A DNA stretch of 64,000 nucleotides. It comes from CAUZFZ01 sp963579025 (GTDB taxonomy: Bacteria; Planctomycetota; Planctomycetia; Planctomycetales; Planctomycetaceae). The notes beneath the pieces were generated by a model. It was given only the letters and a program-made list of their open reading frames with translations, was not told the DNA's origin and did no database searches. Both the position numbers and the translations under genes were made by a program. Positions 41,501 to 49,141 of the stretch are shown piece by piece. The DNA is taken from assembly GCA_963579025.1 (NCBI GenBank), contig CAUZFZ010000008.1:68511-132510 (forward strand), in the 5' to 3' direction. Numbering within the stretch: the first letter of the stretch is position 1; every line of letters begins with the position of its first letter.

Positions 41501-41576
41501 TTTCTTCCTGGGCGTGTGCCCGCGGCAGACACAGAATTGTTGCCAGCAACGTGATAGTGGTGATTCGTCTGAACAC
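38502..41576 (-). CDS. Large exported protein with two CsgG-like domains, TPR-like helices and beta-propeller
   Basis: A 1,024-residue exported protein. The start is GTG 41576, eight bases after GGAG, opening a signal peptide (RRITTITLLATILCLPRAHA). Two N-terminal segments look like the CsgG/LpoB fold: about 30-160 (LSVVERRQIDLALHELALTK) and 170-330 (ITVAVAPFESKGRFDRL, then FQVLQRSSMQELLSELDL), both with the V/Q-x-R-x-x-x-x-x-L-x-E-L pattern. Residues about 400-720 are repeated helical pairs (YALGFCYSFHYEGIWNPDRA, LGLCYMDEKLNDKALELF) of TPR type. The final 300 form a two-component-regulator type propeller (GLPDDRVMSLATHESGVFVG). Downstream of a CsgG-like gene in a sigma-factor operon. The function is unknown; a role in outer-membrane assembly is inference. 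Confidence 0.85.
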   Translation of the reverse strand: MFRRITTITLLATILCLPRAHAQEENGKDTTVALTAAVYAGAGKPESDLAGALLTLLELEVSSQDGLSVVERRQIDLALHELALTKDLSRNSAAKLRLGKIASADLILSLELQKPEKDDESLRVLIRIVESLTGIVRGVSVAPIEESRLDEAAVQIARYLAIVEAAPEKPPITVAVAPFESKGRFDRLRPLELGLRDMFATRLRRWSDTIASEAAKDADNKDAARGFQVLQRSSMQELLSELDLIQSGLADASRLPETLPNRAAAFLVRGEIDERNDGGVFRIVVSAELVHAASNKAVRDFEFEATPDKLEVQLAHQVDLFAGRLVSSTDEVSETPGPLRELNEVDSLFGRVASDLKRFQRIRPVDFSYRRFELPGRIRASGPLIVRADTPIGLALLKKSIDRLESTLFIRPDRGDAAYALGFCYSFHYEGIWNPDRADELLRRAAASDPDGKLGAAALRLLAEVSFHNQKGRVPDSERKRAVEQEFHAFLNIPKEHRDVVWARLPSHIARNLPRLRNPAMLMQVIEATSQEAERADAKYRYELAMGVSALASGFGSSQDAAQGLSAIPLLQRWVDGDDRMLRQVASRSLAGISMQTRDYVGAAKWYLVGADGLADSESATDRYARDNLRVNAARYLRQGGKSRDALELLESFKPSQPNSLTDGRYAVELGLCYMDEKLNDKALELFVSAGERVRSLNDNSRIKQYITELGGVPLREDRDVDVTYIKGPNGEGGGMLATDGSRLYCLGAYRDRARHGVAAFDPRRNTWETLTEEFSGVTSLAVSQGTLWAGTAKSGVWRCSLASNDWQQWTTEQGLPDDRVMSLATHESGVFVGLGTAAAGGVAFIDADGQVSVLDGKDAPQAGPEHLVVQGEQLLVGTRSSVYEFDLAEKTWTRVRNNYGSRVFAGESHAWISKYGREIAPYGADDKAAEPFKSAWFNEKGPSGYKVNWVTEHKGQVWFGGYPWARFRSTGVYRVDPETGEYRMYNLRDGFRMSTTYATFSGVAIGNDLFITTAAGLARVTPR

Positions 41577-41601
41577 GGCAAGACTCCGAATTGAACAAAA
41601 C

Positions 41602-41679
41602 CTTGAAGCTGTAGGCGGATTTCTCCGAAATCCGCACCCGGCAGGTCCCGATTTCGGAGAAATCGGGCTACGGCTCAAG
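41602..41679. repeat. Palindrome between the CsgG-like genes
   Basis: GGATTTCTCCGAAATC (left) pairs with GATTTCGGAGAAATC (right), and outer TTGAAGCTGTAG pairs loosely with CTACGGCTCAAG. It lies just upstream of the GTG start at 41576, in the 172-base gap of an otherwise tight operon, and could modulate translation of the large gene. Confidence 0.8.
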
Positions 41680-41748
41680 CACCGCCTGCTTCACGGTTTT
41701 ATTTCTGGAGGACACGTACTAAGTGCTTTCGCGGCTGACCTGTCCCGG

Positions 41749-42729
41749 TTACTTCTTCTTCTTGACGATCTTCGGGAGCAATCGGCCGGCGATGGTTGCC
41801 GCTGCTTCCTGGAGGGCCGTTTTTCCGGCGATCTGCTCGGCCAGGTCCACGGCCACCGAAACCTGACGATCGACCGCCAGCACTTTGCCGGTCGCTCGGT
41901 CCAAGGCCTTCACTTCAAGCCGGGCCTTCACGGAAATCAAATTGCCGTGCCGCGAGGCAAACTGGCTGAAGCCTTCACCGATCAGCAGCACGTCGGCCGC
42001 ATTGCGGTTGCCTTCTTTGCGGTCGATCACTTCAAAGCCCAGCTCTGTGCAGATCAGGGCCAGCTCGGTCTGGGCGGCCGGGTCGATTGTGGTCTGGCCA
42101 ACATGTCGCTCGGGAATGTCGATCCACACGGTCGGCCGGTCGCCTTTGCCCAGGTCTTCGGCAATGGCACCGACGCGGTCTTCATGCGTCACTGGCTCTG
42201 CCACCAGCTTCTTCGCCTGTTCGGAAATCGTGGTGGCCACGTCCTCGGCGAGCGATTCCACCAGGCCGTCGAGGTCATCGTCGACTTTACCTTTGGCGGA
42301 TGCACCCAGCACGCGACTGGTTTCTGTGCCAATGATCTTCGCGACCAGGTACAGCTTGTCACCGACAACCAGCACCGATCCGGTCACAATGATCTTCGCT
42401 CCGGTCAGATAACCAACCTGAGTTGCCTGGGCCGGATTCACCAGCCCGGACAGGTTCAATTCTTGCTCATCAAACAGCTTCTTGATGTCTTCTCGCTCGA
42501 CGAGATAGATGTCTGGATTCACGACGAGCTGAGCGAACAGCAGATCGGTAACCTGGCCACCCAGCTCGGCGGTATCCCGTCCACGTTCCTGGAACGGGAG
42601 GATCGCGACCGGATACACGGCGCGTTCGTCGTCGTCCTTTTTCTTGCCCTGAGCCGGCAGGACAGAGCCAGTCAGCAGGACAATCGCCAGAGCGGCACAC
42701 ACACAGCGACAACGATTCAACGGGGTCAT
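41749..42729 (-). CDS. CsgG-family exported protein
   Basis: A 326-residue protein with a signal peptide (VCAALAIVLLTGSVLPAQG, no lipobox Cys after it). The CsgG-like domain spans about 35-160: VYPVAILPFQERGRDTAELG, then DIYLVEREDIKKLFDEQELN and VGYLTGAKIIVTGSVLVVGD, the ILPFxx and LVERxDIxxLFxEQ motifs of CsgG/TolB-N-like proteins. A second related module (FEVIDRKEGNRNAADVLLI, then KALDRATGKVLAVDRQ) follows. It ends with a Lys-rich tail. The gene starts 3 bases after the exported-protein gene upstream. CsgG forms a secretion channel in curli producers, but no curli genes are here. Confidence 0.87.
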   Translation of the reverse strand: MTPLNRCRCVCAALAIVLLTGSVLPAQGKKKDDDERAVYPVAILPFQERGRDTAELGGQVTDLLFAQLVVNPDIYLVEREDIKKLFDEQELNLSGLVNPAQATQVGYLTGAKIIVTGSVLVVGDKLYLVAKIIGTETSRVLGASAKGKVDDDLDGLVESLAEDVATTISEQAKKLVAEPVTHEDRVGAIAEDLGKGDRPTVWIDIPERHVGQTTIDPAAQTELALICTELGFEVIDRKEGNRNAADVLLIGEGFSQFASRHGNLISVKARLEVKALDRATGKVLAVDRQVSVAVDLAEQIAGKTALQEAAATIAGRLLPKIVKKKK

Positions 42730-42732
42730 CAG

Positions 42733-43773
42733 TCAGTCTCCTGTTCGGGATTGAGTTTGAGTTGTTGTGTTATCCAGCGACTCCAGCAGCCGCATCAGCA
42801 GGAATCGCGGCGTGGGGCCGTTTTTCCAATGTTCCATCACAGTGAACCCACACATCACCAGCACGCCCTTGCTCTGCGGAAACCGCACTTCGAGCCAGGG
42901 CCATCCACGCGCTTCATCCGTCACTGACAACTCGATGCGACCGCGACGGCTTTCCAGCAGCAGGCCACGCGACGGAACGACATTGTCTGTTCCCGGCCAG
43001 GCCTGAGTATCCAGTCGTTTATCCAGTTCAGTGATGATCTGGTGCCGAGCAAATCGCAAACCGCCAGGGGCCATTCCATCTGCACCCGGCAGCGGCAGGG
43101 CACCATCGGCAGGCGCCAGCAGGACAACTCTTCGACCGCCCGCAGCGGCATTGAGTACGCTGTCCGCGAGACTTCGATTTCGCACCAGAGACGCGCCTTC
43201 GCCGATGATCAGCACGCCCTGCTGTTTCGGATCGTTCACAGATACCGCGTTTCGAATCGAGCGATAGGGAAGTTCCAGATCGTCAAACTGATCTGCCGTA
43301 TTCCCATTCGGGTCGAACAGTTCGATATCGAGCTGAGTTGCCCATTCCGACTTTCCGGCCAGCGGGTTACGAGGAAACAACCACAGAGTGCGTTCCAGTG
43401 ATGCGGCGGCTTCGTTGCTGCCGCGCGGCACGAATTCGGTGGTTACCGTGGTTTTGAAGATGACGCCTTCACGTAGCTCAGGCGGTCGCAGAGTGAATTC
43501 CGCAGTCGAGCTGACACCGCCGGCGCCGGCCCGCTTCACTTCCACTTCGCCTCGGGCCAGTGTTCGCTGATTGGCCGAATGCGACCAATGGATCGTTCCC
43601 TCGGGAGCACGATCAGCAATCACTCGCATACCGATGCGCGTGTCGTCACCGGCAAATGCCGTCGACCAGTTTTCGATGGGTGCGATGTGCGTCTCCGCGG
43701 AGACAGTCGAGTGCTCTGCGGCCAGCAATGCGGCAGCAGTCATTGCAAGTAGTAATGGGATGGGATGATTCAT
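42733..43773 (-). CDS. Exported protein of unknown function in the CsgG operon
   Basis: A 346-residue protein with a signal peptide (LLLAMTAAALLAAEHSTVSA). Seen: an N-terminal beta-rich half with TVTTEFVPRGSNEAAASLER and a C-terminal half with QGVLIIGEGASLVRNRSLAD, RRVVLLAPADGALPLPG, and KGVLVMCGFTVMEHWKNGPT. The second half resembles a GATase-like/ThuA-type or glycosyl hydrolase accessory fold by its GVLIIGEG and VLVMCG strands, but this is weak. It starts one base inside the anti-sigma stop (TGATG) and ends three bases before the CsgG-like gene, so it is a member of this operon. Confidence 0.8.
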   Translation of the reverse strand: MNHPIPLLLAMTAAALLAAEHSTVSAETHIAPIENWSTAFAGDDTRIGMRVIADRAPEGTIHWSHSANQRTLARGEVEVKRAGAGGVSSTAEFTLRPPELREGVIFKTTVTTEFVPRGSNEAAASLERTLWLFPRNPLAGKSEWATQLDIELFDPNGNTADQFDDLELPYRSIRNAVSVNDPKQQGVLIIGEGASLVRNRSLADSVLNAAAGGRRVVLLAPADGALPLPGADGMAPGGLRFARHQIITELDKRLDTQAWPGTDNVVPSRGLLLESRRGRIELSVTDEARGWPWLEVRFPQSKGVLVMCGFTVMEHWKNGPTPRFLLMRLLESLDNTTTQTQSRTGD

Positions 43774-44627
43774 CAGCTCACCTTTCCGTCAAGAACTGCG
43801 ACGGTCTGGAAAACGCGGTACTCCGTTCCCTTGTCGCGACCGGTGAGAATCTGAACGGGCTGGCGATCCTGATGAATTCCTGATGTTGTGCCGTGGAACT
43901 GATCACGTCCCGCCATCTGCAATTCGGAGTCGATCGCGATCAGGCCGTCTGGCAACTGATAAGTCCACAGTCGCAATTCATTTCCATCCGCGTTACGCGG
44001 GGCGACTCGAACGACTTCCTCACTGCGTGAGACAACGTCGAGTGCCCAGGCAAGCTGCCAGTCCGCGCTTCCCTGCGGGCGACGCTCCACAACCACTCGC
44101 ACGGCCAGGCGAGTCGCATCCGACGGTAATTGTTCCACGTCTCCGGCCGCCGATCGATCCAGCCCGAATTCGACTCGGTCGCCAGTCTCAGCCAGCCAGG
44201 CGAGCTGGCTGTCAAACATGTTCTCCATTTCTGCCAGCAGCACTTCCTTGTTCTGAATCTGCTCGTCACGAAGCCACGCATAATCGGGCGGCAGGTCACT
44301 TTCCGACACACTGCCGTGGTCCTGGAGAGCAAACCAGAAGACACCCACTGAAACCAGCAGCATCATGGCGGACCCGACGGCAAATCCGACCGCCCAGCGA
44401 TCCGGCCGCCAGCCACGTCGGTGCGGGTAACCCAGCTCAGCCTGCCCCGCCGGGCTTCCAGACAGTTGCGTCGCATGGCCGTTGAGTCGCGTTTCGTCGG
44501 ACGGGGACTCAAGCAGCTCACTGACAATGCGGGTGTGCAGATCGTCCAGTCCATCTGGTGCAGCGGACTGGTCGGCCCACTGACCAAGCAGAGCGTCGAG
44601 CTGCTCGTCGTCGTGGTTTGTTGTCAT
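43773..44627 (-). CDS. Membrane-bound putative anti-sigma factor
   Basis: A 284-residue single-pass membrane protein. The N-terminal cytoplasmic part (1-75) is acidic and helical (EQLDALLGQWADQSAAPDGL, DLHTRIVSELLES), the membrane span is at 79-100 (AVGFAVGSAMMLLVSVGVFW), and a periplasmic beta-rich domain follows (ATRLAVRVVVERRPQGSADW). No zf-HC2 Cys motif is present, so it would be an anti-sigma factor of a different type. Its start overlaps the sigma factor's stop (ATGA), which is the main argument for that role. Confidence 0.78.
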   Translation of the reverse strand: MTTNHDDEQLDALLGQWADQSAAPDGLDDLHTRIVSELLESPSDETRLNGHATQLSGSPAGQAELGYPHRRGWRPDRWAVGFAVGSAMMLLVSVGVFWFALQDHGSVSESDLPPDYAWLRDEQIQNKEVLLAEMENMFDSQLAWLAETGDRVEFGLDRSAAGDVEQLPSDATRLAVRVVVERRPQGSADWQLAWALDVVSRSEEVVRVAPRNADGNELRLWTYQLPDGLIAIDSELQMAGRDQFHGTTSGIHQDRQPVQILTGRDKGTEYRVFQTVAVLDGKVS

Positions 44628-45175
44628 GACAGATGCTCCGCGAGGAGTTGTTTCAGTTGCCGGCGTGCCTCGTGAACCCGCCAGTACATTGTGTCGGTGG
44701 AACAGCCTTCGATTTCCGCCGCGTGACTGGCCGGCTGCTCCTGCAGACAGACCAGCACGATTGCCGCTCGTAACTGTGGTGACAGACTGGCCAGAGCCGT
44801 CTGCACTTCCGCCGTCAATTCCGCCTGCATCACCGCCCCGTCCGGAGCGGCCAGCGACACAGCCGATCCTTCGGGTAGTTCGTCATGAAACTGCACGCGG
44901 GAACGTCCGCGACGTTTCAAATACGTGCGAACGGTGTTCATCGCGACCTGATACAACCAGGTGGAAAATTCCGACCGTCCCTCGAACCGTTCGATGCCAC
45001 GAACGACTCGCAGGAAAATGTCCTGAGTCACGTCGTCCGCCGCTGAATGGTCCAGCAGCATTTGAAAGACCACACCCCGAATCCGACTCAAATGCCGCTG
45101 CAGGAGTTCTTCGAGAAGATCACTGCGGCCGCTGTCGCGAAACTGCTCGATCAGGTGCTGGTCAGAGTGACTCAA
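44624..45175 (-). CDS. ECF-type RNA polymerase sigma factor
   Basis: A protein of about 183 residues. The best start is TTG 45175, five bases after GAGG (MSHSDQHLIEQFRDSG); the frame is open to 45400, but the added residues translate the palindrome at 45347-45405 and are not protein. Region 2 shows LLDHSAADDVTQDIFLRVVR and FSTWLYQVAMNTVRTYLKRR; region 4 shows LSPQLRAAIVLVCLQEQPAS and a helix TDTMYWRVHEARRQL. First gene of the operon with the anti-sigma, exported, CsgG-like and propeller genes, which it probably regulates together with itself. Confidence 0.87.
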   Translation of the reverse strand: MSHSDQHLIEQFRDSGRSDLLEELLQRHLSRIRGVVFQMLLDHSAADDVTQDIFLRVVRGIERFEGRSEFSTWLYQVAMNTVRTYLKRRGRSRVQFHDELPEGSAVSLAAPDGAVMQAELTAEVQTALASLSPQLRAAIVLVCLQEQPASHAAEIEGCSTDTMYWRVHEARRQLKQLLAEHLS

Positions 45176-45346
45176 AACTGCCTCGCGACTTTCGAACGTG
45201 TCTGGTGGCGGGTTTAGACCGCGGCGAACCGCAATTCCTGGACGGAATCTGTCTGCCTGTTGAAGAATGGCCGTGTGATCTAAAACGTGTCTGTGTCCCG
45301 TCTTAGATTCTTCCGTCGGCAGGGATGCGCGCCGTACGCGCGCGTC

Positions 45347-45405
45347 GTAGGATGGGCACTCCTGCCCGTCCGTCATTCCGGGACGGGCAGGAGTGCCCAT
45401 CCTAC
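45347..45405. repeat. Palindromic element, family C copy 1
   Basis: A 24-base arm beginning GTAGGATGGGCACTCCTGCC and the complement ending GGGCAGGAGTGCCCATCCTAC surround an 11-base loop. It lies just upstream of the minus-strand sigma operon and before the SDR gene. A second copy is at 48778-48838. Confidence 0.9.
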
Positions 45406-45528
45406 TTTTGTTTGCGGCTCTGCCGCTTTCGGCAACTCGCAGAAAATGAACGACCGGCTCGTTCTGCTGGCTCGCGACTTGATGCCGGACTGCGGATAAG
45501 ACTGCAGGACAGCGAAGGAGACAACAGC

Positions 45529-46218
45529 ATGACAGACAGCCGATTTGTGGTGATCACTGGAGCAACACGCGGGCTCGGTCGGGCCATGGTGTCGCGGTTG
45601 ATTGAAGCTGGTCACACCGTTGCTGGTTGCGGACGGTCGCAGGAAGCTGTCGACGAAATCGCGGCGGCATCTGGTCACAAGCACCAATTTGACGTCGTCG
45701 ATGTGGCCGACGACGGGCAGGTCGGCAACTGGGCCAGTTCGGTCATCAGCCAGTTCGGGCCGCCGGACCTGCTGGTGAATAATGCTGCGTCCATCAATGC
45801 CAACGCGAATCTTTGGGACGTGCCCGCTGAGGAGTTTGACTCGGTCATCGACATCAACATCAAGGGCGTGGCCAATGTGATCCGCCACTTCGTCCCGGCG
45901 ATGATCGATCGCGGCTCGGGGATCATCGTCAATTTCAGCTCCGGCTGGGGCCGATCGGCGTCGGCGGAGGTCGCTCCGTACTGCGCGACGAAGTGGGCCA
46001 TCGAAGGAATGACGCAGGCGATGGCTCAGGAATTGCCGCCCGGCATGGCAGCCGTGCCACTGAATCCGGGGATCATCAACACCGACATGTTGCAGAGCTG
46101 CTTCGGCTCGTCGGCCGATCACTATCCGGACGCAGACGCCTGGAGCCGCTTTGCTGTGCCGTACATCCTGTCGATCCGCCCGTTTCAGAACGGCGAACCG
46201 TTGAGTGTGACGCCGTAG
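45529..46218 (+). CDS. Short-chain dehydrogenase/reductase (SDR)
   Basis: A 229-residue NAD(P)-binding enzyme. Seen: the TGxxxGxG motif as TGATRGLG (10-17), NNA in DLLVNNAAS (84-86), S137/S138 in NFSSGWG, and the catalytic Y151-x3-K155 in APYCATKWAIEG. AAGGAG lies eight bases before ATG 45529. The substrate is unknown. It faces away from the sigma operon and ends six bases before the acylphosphatase gene on the other strand. Confidence 0.93.
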   Translation: MTDSRFVVITGATRGLGRAMVSRLIEAGHTVAGCGRSQEAVDEIAAASGHKHQFDVVDVADDGQVGNWASSVISQFGPPDLLVNNAASINANANLWDVPAEEFDSVIDINIKGVANVIRHFVPAMIDRGSGIIVNFSSGWGRSASAEVAPYCATKWAIEGMTQAMAQELPPGMAAVPLNPGIINTDMLQSCFGSSADHYPDADAWSRFAVPYILSIRPFQNGEPLSVTP

Positions 46219-46224
46219 CCGCAC

Positions 46225-46509
46225 TCAGCGTCTGATCGAAAACCCTTCAGGAACGTCGGTTGCCGCATCCAGCGGCTGCTCGTCAGCGAGTGTGATGTTT
46301 CCGTCGAACGCATCGAGGATGGCCGCGAGAAATGTTCTGACCTGGCCGGCTTCGCCAGCCACGATCAGTTCGACTGTTCCGTCCGCCAGGTTGCGGACTG
46401 AACCCGAAACAGGAAAACGGCGTGCGATGCGGTTTGTCGTGTAACGAAAGCCCACGCCCTGCACTCGTCCGTGGTAGACCACGCGTATTTCAATTCGTTC
46501 GTCACTCAT
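46225..46509 (-). CDS. acyP: Acylphosphatase
   Basis: A 94-residue enzyme hydrolysing acyl phosphates. Seen: VQGVGFRYTTNRIARRFPV with catalytic Arg22 and GSVRNLADGTVEL with Asn40, the two active-site residues of the family. ATG 46509 (MSDERIEIRV) is chosen; the longer reading from 46548 adds a poor N-terminus. Convergent with the SDR gene and divergent from comF. Confidence 0.93.
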   Translation of the reverse strand: MSDERIEIRVVYHGRVQGVGFRYTTNRIARRFPVSGSVRNLADGTVELIVAGEAGQVRTFLAAILDAFDGNITLADEQPLDAATDVPEGFSIRR

Positions 46510-46606
46510 AAGCGTCTCGTCGATTCTCATAAGACTTCGAAGGTGCATAAACTACCGCCGCTGCAGCGTGTGGAGGAACGCTATTCGACCATGATGGAGT
46601 CGGTCG

Positions 46607-47377
46607 GTGAATTCGCGTCTGTCACTAATGCCTGAACACGGTTCGCCGGCACTGGACTTTGTGCTGCCGCCGTCGTGTACGTTTTGCCGAGCGAACCTGA
46701 ATCCCGCCGGACGACAGCGATATCCCGAAATCTGGCTGTGCGACGCGTGCCGCTTCGACATGGTGAATGACGAACGCGATCCTTGTCAGCGATGCGGGAT
46801 GCCGGTCGGACCGTATGCACGGACCGACGAGTGCCTCGCCTGCCGAACGCGACAGTTCCGCTTCAAACAGGTCGTTCGACTGGGCGTGTATGAGGGAGAG
46901 TTGCGACGAGCCGTCATTCGAGGCAAGGGACGCGGATCGGAGGCGCTCGCGGAATCGCTCGCGGCCCTGCTGTGGCAAAACCAGGAAGCAGAGCTACGGT
47001 CCCTGAATGTCGATTTCGTCGTGCCCGTACCTCAGCACTGGACTCAGTGGTTTACGCGACCACACCATCAGGCCCGCACGATTGCTCAGATTCTGGCCGA
47101 ATGCCTGGGCGTTCCCGTGCGGGACCGGTTAGTGACGAAAGTACGGATGACGCGAGATCAGTCTTCACTGCACCGATCGAAACGACTCCAGAATCTGGAC
47201 AAGGCATTCGCGGTGACACGCGACGTTGACCTGGAACGTCAAAACGTGCTGGTCGTCGATGACATCCTGACGACGGGCACAACTGCCAATGAGGTCACTC
47301 GAGCGTTGCGCAACGCTCACGCCGGTCGCGTTGGGGTGGCCCTGCTTGCAGTCGTGCCACGTCCAGGTAATTGTTGA
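46607..47377 (+). CDS. comF: ComF family protein (phosphoribosyltransferase-like)
   Basis: A 256-residue ComF/GntX protein. Four Cys pairs form two zinc fingers at the N-terminus (C24/C27, C45/C48, C60/C63, C76/C79). The C-terminal phosphoribosyltransferase domain has the PRPP-binding motif NVLVVDDILTTGTTANEV near 220-235, after FVVPVPQHWTQWF. The start is GTG 46607 after GGAG. ComF proteins take part in natural transformation and DNA uptake in Gram-positives; the role elsewhere is less clear. No competence operon is next to it. Confidence 0.93.
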   Translation: MNSRLSLMPEHGSPALDFVLPPSCTFCRANLNPAGRQRYPEIWLCDACRFDMVNDERDPCQRCGMPVGPYARTDECLACRTRQFRFKQVVRLGVYEGELRRAVIRGKGRGSEALAESLAALLWQNQEAELRSLNVDFVVPVPQHWTQWFTRPHHQARTIAQILAECLGVPVRDRLVTKVRMTRDQSSLHRSKRLQNLDKAFAVTRDVDLERQNVLVVDDILTTGTTANEVTRALRNAHAGRVGVALLAVVPRPGNC

Positions 47378-47415
47378 CGTTCTGCGTCCCGCTCCCATTG
47401 CTCTGGAGAAGCAAC

Positions 47416-48744
47416 ATGTCCAACCGGCAAACCCGTCGCTCATTTCTGAAGACGTCCGCTCTGGCTGGATTCGGAGTGCCGTTGATCCAGTCCGGCGCAC
47501 TGGCCAGTTCGAACGAACGATTGTCGGTGGCATCGATTGGAGTCGGCGGTAAGGGCTGGTCTGATCTCAACAATGTGGCGGCGAGTCCGCATGTGACGGT
47601 CAAGGCCCTGTGCGATATCGACTCGGGGCCGAACCACCTGGGACGTGCCGCGGAGAAGTTTCCCGGTGCAACGCTCTACCGAGACTGGCGCGTGCTGCTG
47701 GACAAGGAAAAGGTCGACGCGGTCATCGTTTCGACGCCGGACCACATGCATGCTCTCATCGCGCTGAATGCCATGCGCCGCGGCCGGCACGTGTATTGCC
47801 AGAAGCCGCTGACTCACACGATCAAAGAAGCCCGCATGATGACGCAGACCGCCGAGTCGCGTGGGCTGGTGACTCAGATGGGGAATCAGATTCAGGCGTA
47901 TGCCGAGTATCGGACTGCGGTCAAGCTTGTCTACGAAGGAGCGATTGGCAAAGTGAATCGTGTGTACTCATGGCAGGCCGGCACACCAACGTGGCCACGC
48001 GCGATTGATCGACCGGCGGGAAGTGATCCCGTCCCGAAAACGCTGATGTGGAACAACTGGCTGGGTGTCGCTCCGGAGCGACCGTACAAAGCCAGTATCT
48101 ACCATCCTTTCAACTGGCGCGGATGGCAGGATTTCAGTAATGGGCAACTGGGTGATTTTGGCTGCCACATTCTGGACCCCGTGTTCATGGCGCTGAAGCT
48201 GACCGCTCCGACTTCGCTGACGGCCCAGGCACCAGAGATTAACTCCGAAACGTGGACGGAATCGGTTCGAGTCGATTATGTGTTTCCCGGAACCGATATG
48301 ACCGCGGGCGATGAGCTGAAGCTGACGTGGATTGACGGTCCGGGTCATAAGCCAGCCGAGGAACTCAAGGAGATCATTGATCCATCAAAACTGCCCGGTT
48401 CCGGTTCAATGTTGGTGGGAGCAAAAGGCTCGCTGCTGATTCCACACGTGGGGGCACCAAAGCTGCTTCCAGAAGAGAAGTTCGTCGACCATCGCGTTCC
48501 GGAACTGGAACGGTTGAGTCACTACGTCCTGTGGGCCGATGCCTGCCGCGGCGAAGGTAAGACGAAGTCCAATTTCAGTTACGCCGGTCGCCTGACAGAA
48601 ACCGTACTGTTGGGCACGATCGCACTGCGACTGCCCGGATCGGCTCTAACGTGGGATGCGAAATCGATGACCATCTCGGGGCACGAGCGGGCAGCGGGAA
48701 TGCTGAGCAAGGACTACCGTAAGGGCTGGGACCTTGACGGCTGA
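47416..48744 (+). CDS. Exported Gfo/Idh/MocA family oxidoreductase
   Basis: A 442-residue protein with a Tat leader (TRRSFLKTSALAGFG). Seen: the nucleotide-binding region LSVASIGVGGKGWSD, IVSTPDHMHALIALNAMRRG, CQKPLTHTIKEARMM with QKP in place of EKP, and NWRGWQDFSNGQLGDFGCHI, LDPVF near the substrate site. This secreted, Tat-exported subgroup is common in planctomycetes and thought to act on sugars in the periplasm with a tightly bound cofactor. It starts 38 bases after comF. Substrate unknown. Confidence 0.92.
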   Translation: MSNRQTRRSFLKTSALAGFGVPLIQSGALASSNERLSVASIGVGGKGWSDLNNVAASPHVTVKALCDIDSGPNHLGRAAEKFPGATLYRDWRVLLDKEKVDAVIVSTPDHMHALIALNAMRRGRHVYCQKPLTHTIKEARMMTQTAESRGLVTQMGNQIQAYAEYRTAVKLVYEGAIGKVNRVYSWQAGTPTWPRAIDRPAGSDPVPKTLMWNNWLGVAPERPYKASIYHPFNWRGWQDFSNGQLGDFGCHILDPVFMALKLTAPTSLTAQAPEINSETWTESVRVDYVFPGTDMTAGDELKLTWIDGPGHKPAEELKEIIDPSKLPGSGSMLVGAKGSLLIPHVGAPKLLPEEKFVDHRVPELERLSHYVLWADACRGEGKTKSNFSYAGRLTETVLLGTIALRLPGSALTWDAKSMTISGHERAAGMLSKDYRKGWDLDG

Positions 48745-48777
48745 TGCCCGGCCTTTTCAAGGTGACATTTTTCGTCC

Positions 48778-48838
48778 GTAGGATGGGCACTCCTGCCCGT
48801 CCATCAGCCGTCGGGACGGGCAAGAGTGCCCCTCCTAC
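48778..48838. repeat. Palindromic element, family C copy 2
   Basis: GTAGGATGGGCACTCCTGCC (from 48778) pairs with the complement ending GAGTGCCCCTCCTAC (48838), with a few mismatches. Same family as 45347-45405. It lies in the 397-base gap between the exported oxidoreductase and the RTX-type gene; the rest of the gap shows no gene. Confidence 0.88.
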
Positions 48839-49141
48839 GACGCAATTGGCCGAAACGGCCTGGTTCGCGTCAACTCGGACGTCGGGGCTTTCCGAACAAT
48901 TCGGACGACACCGTCTTGCACCGACGTGCATCTCATGCCATTCCACTGCCGTGTGAGAAACCGGCTGGTGGGACCGTGACGGGATCCTGTGCCACAACGG
49001 TTTGGCAGTAACTCGGAAGTGTTGCCTGGTCGCATCGTGTCGCTACAGCTCAACCGACCCGATTCTCTTTGCTTCGCGTTTTCAGCCCGGCCTACGATGG
49101 CCTGCTCTGAGAACCTGCAACCTTTGAGTCGGACTCGAATC

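Noticed and set aside
41488..42927. A 479-codon plus-strand frame opposite the CsgG-like genes
   Set aside because: It spans two real minus-strand genes and the palindrome between them and has no domain pattern.
45179..45400. Extended N-terminus of the sigma factor (MGTPARPGMTDG...)
   Set aside because: These residues are the translation of the palindrome at 45347-45405 and its flank, not of a protein domain.
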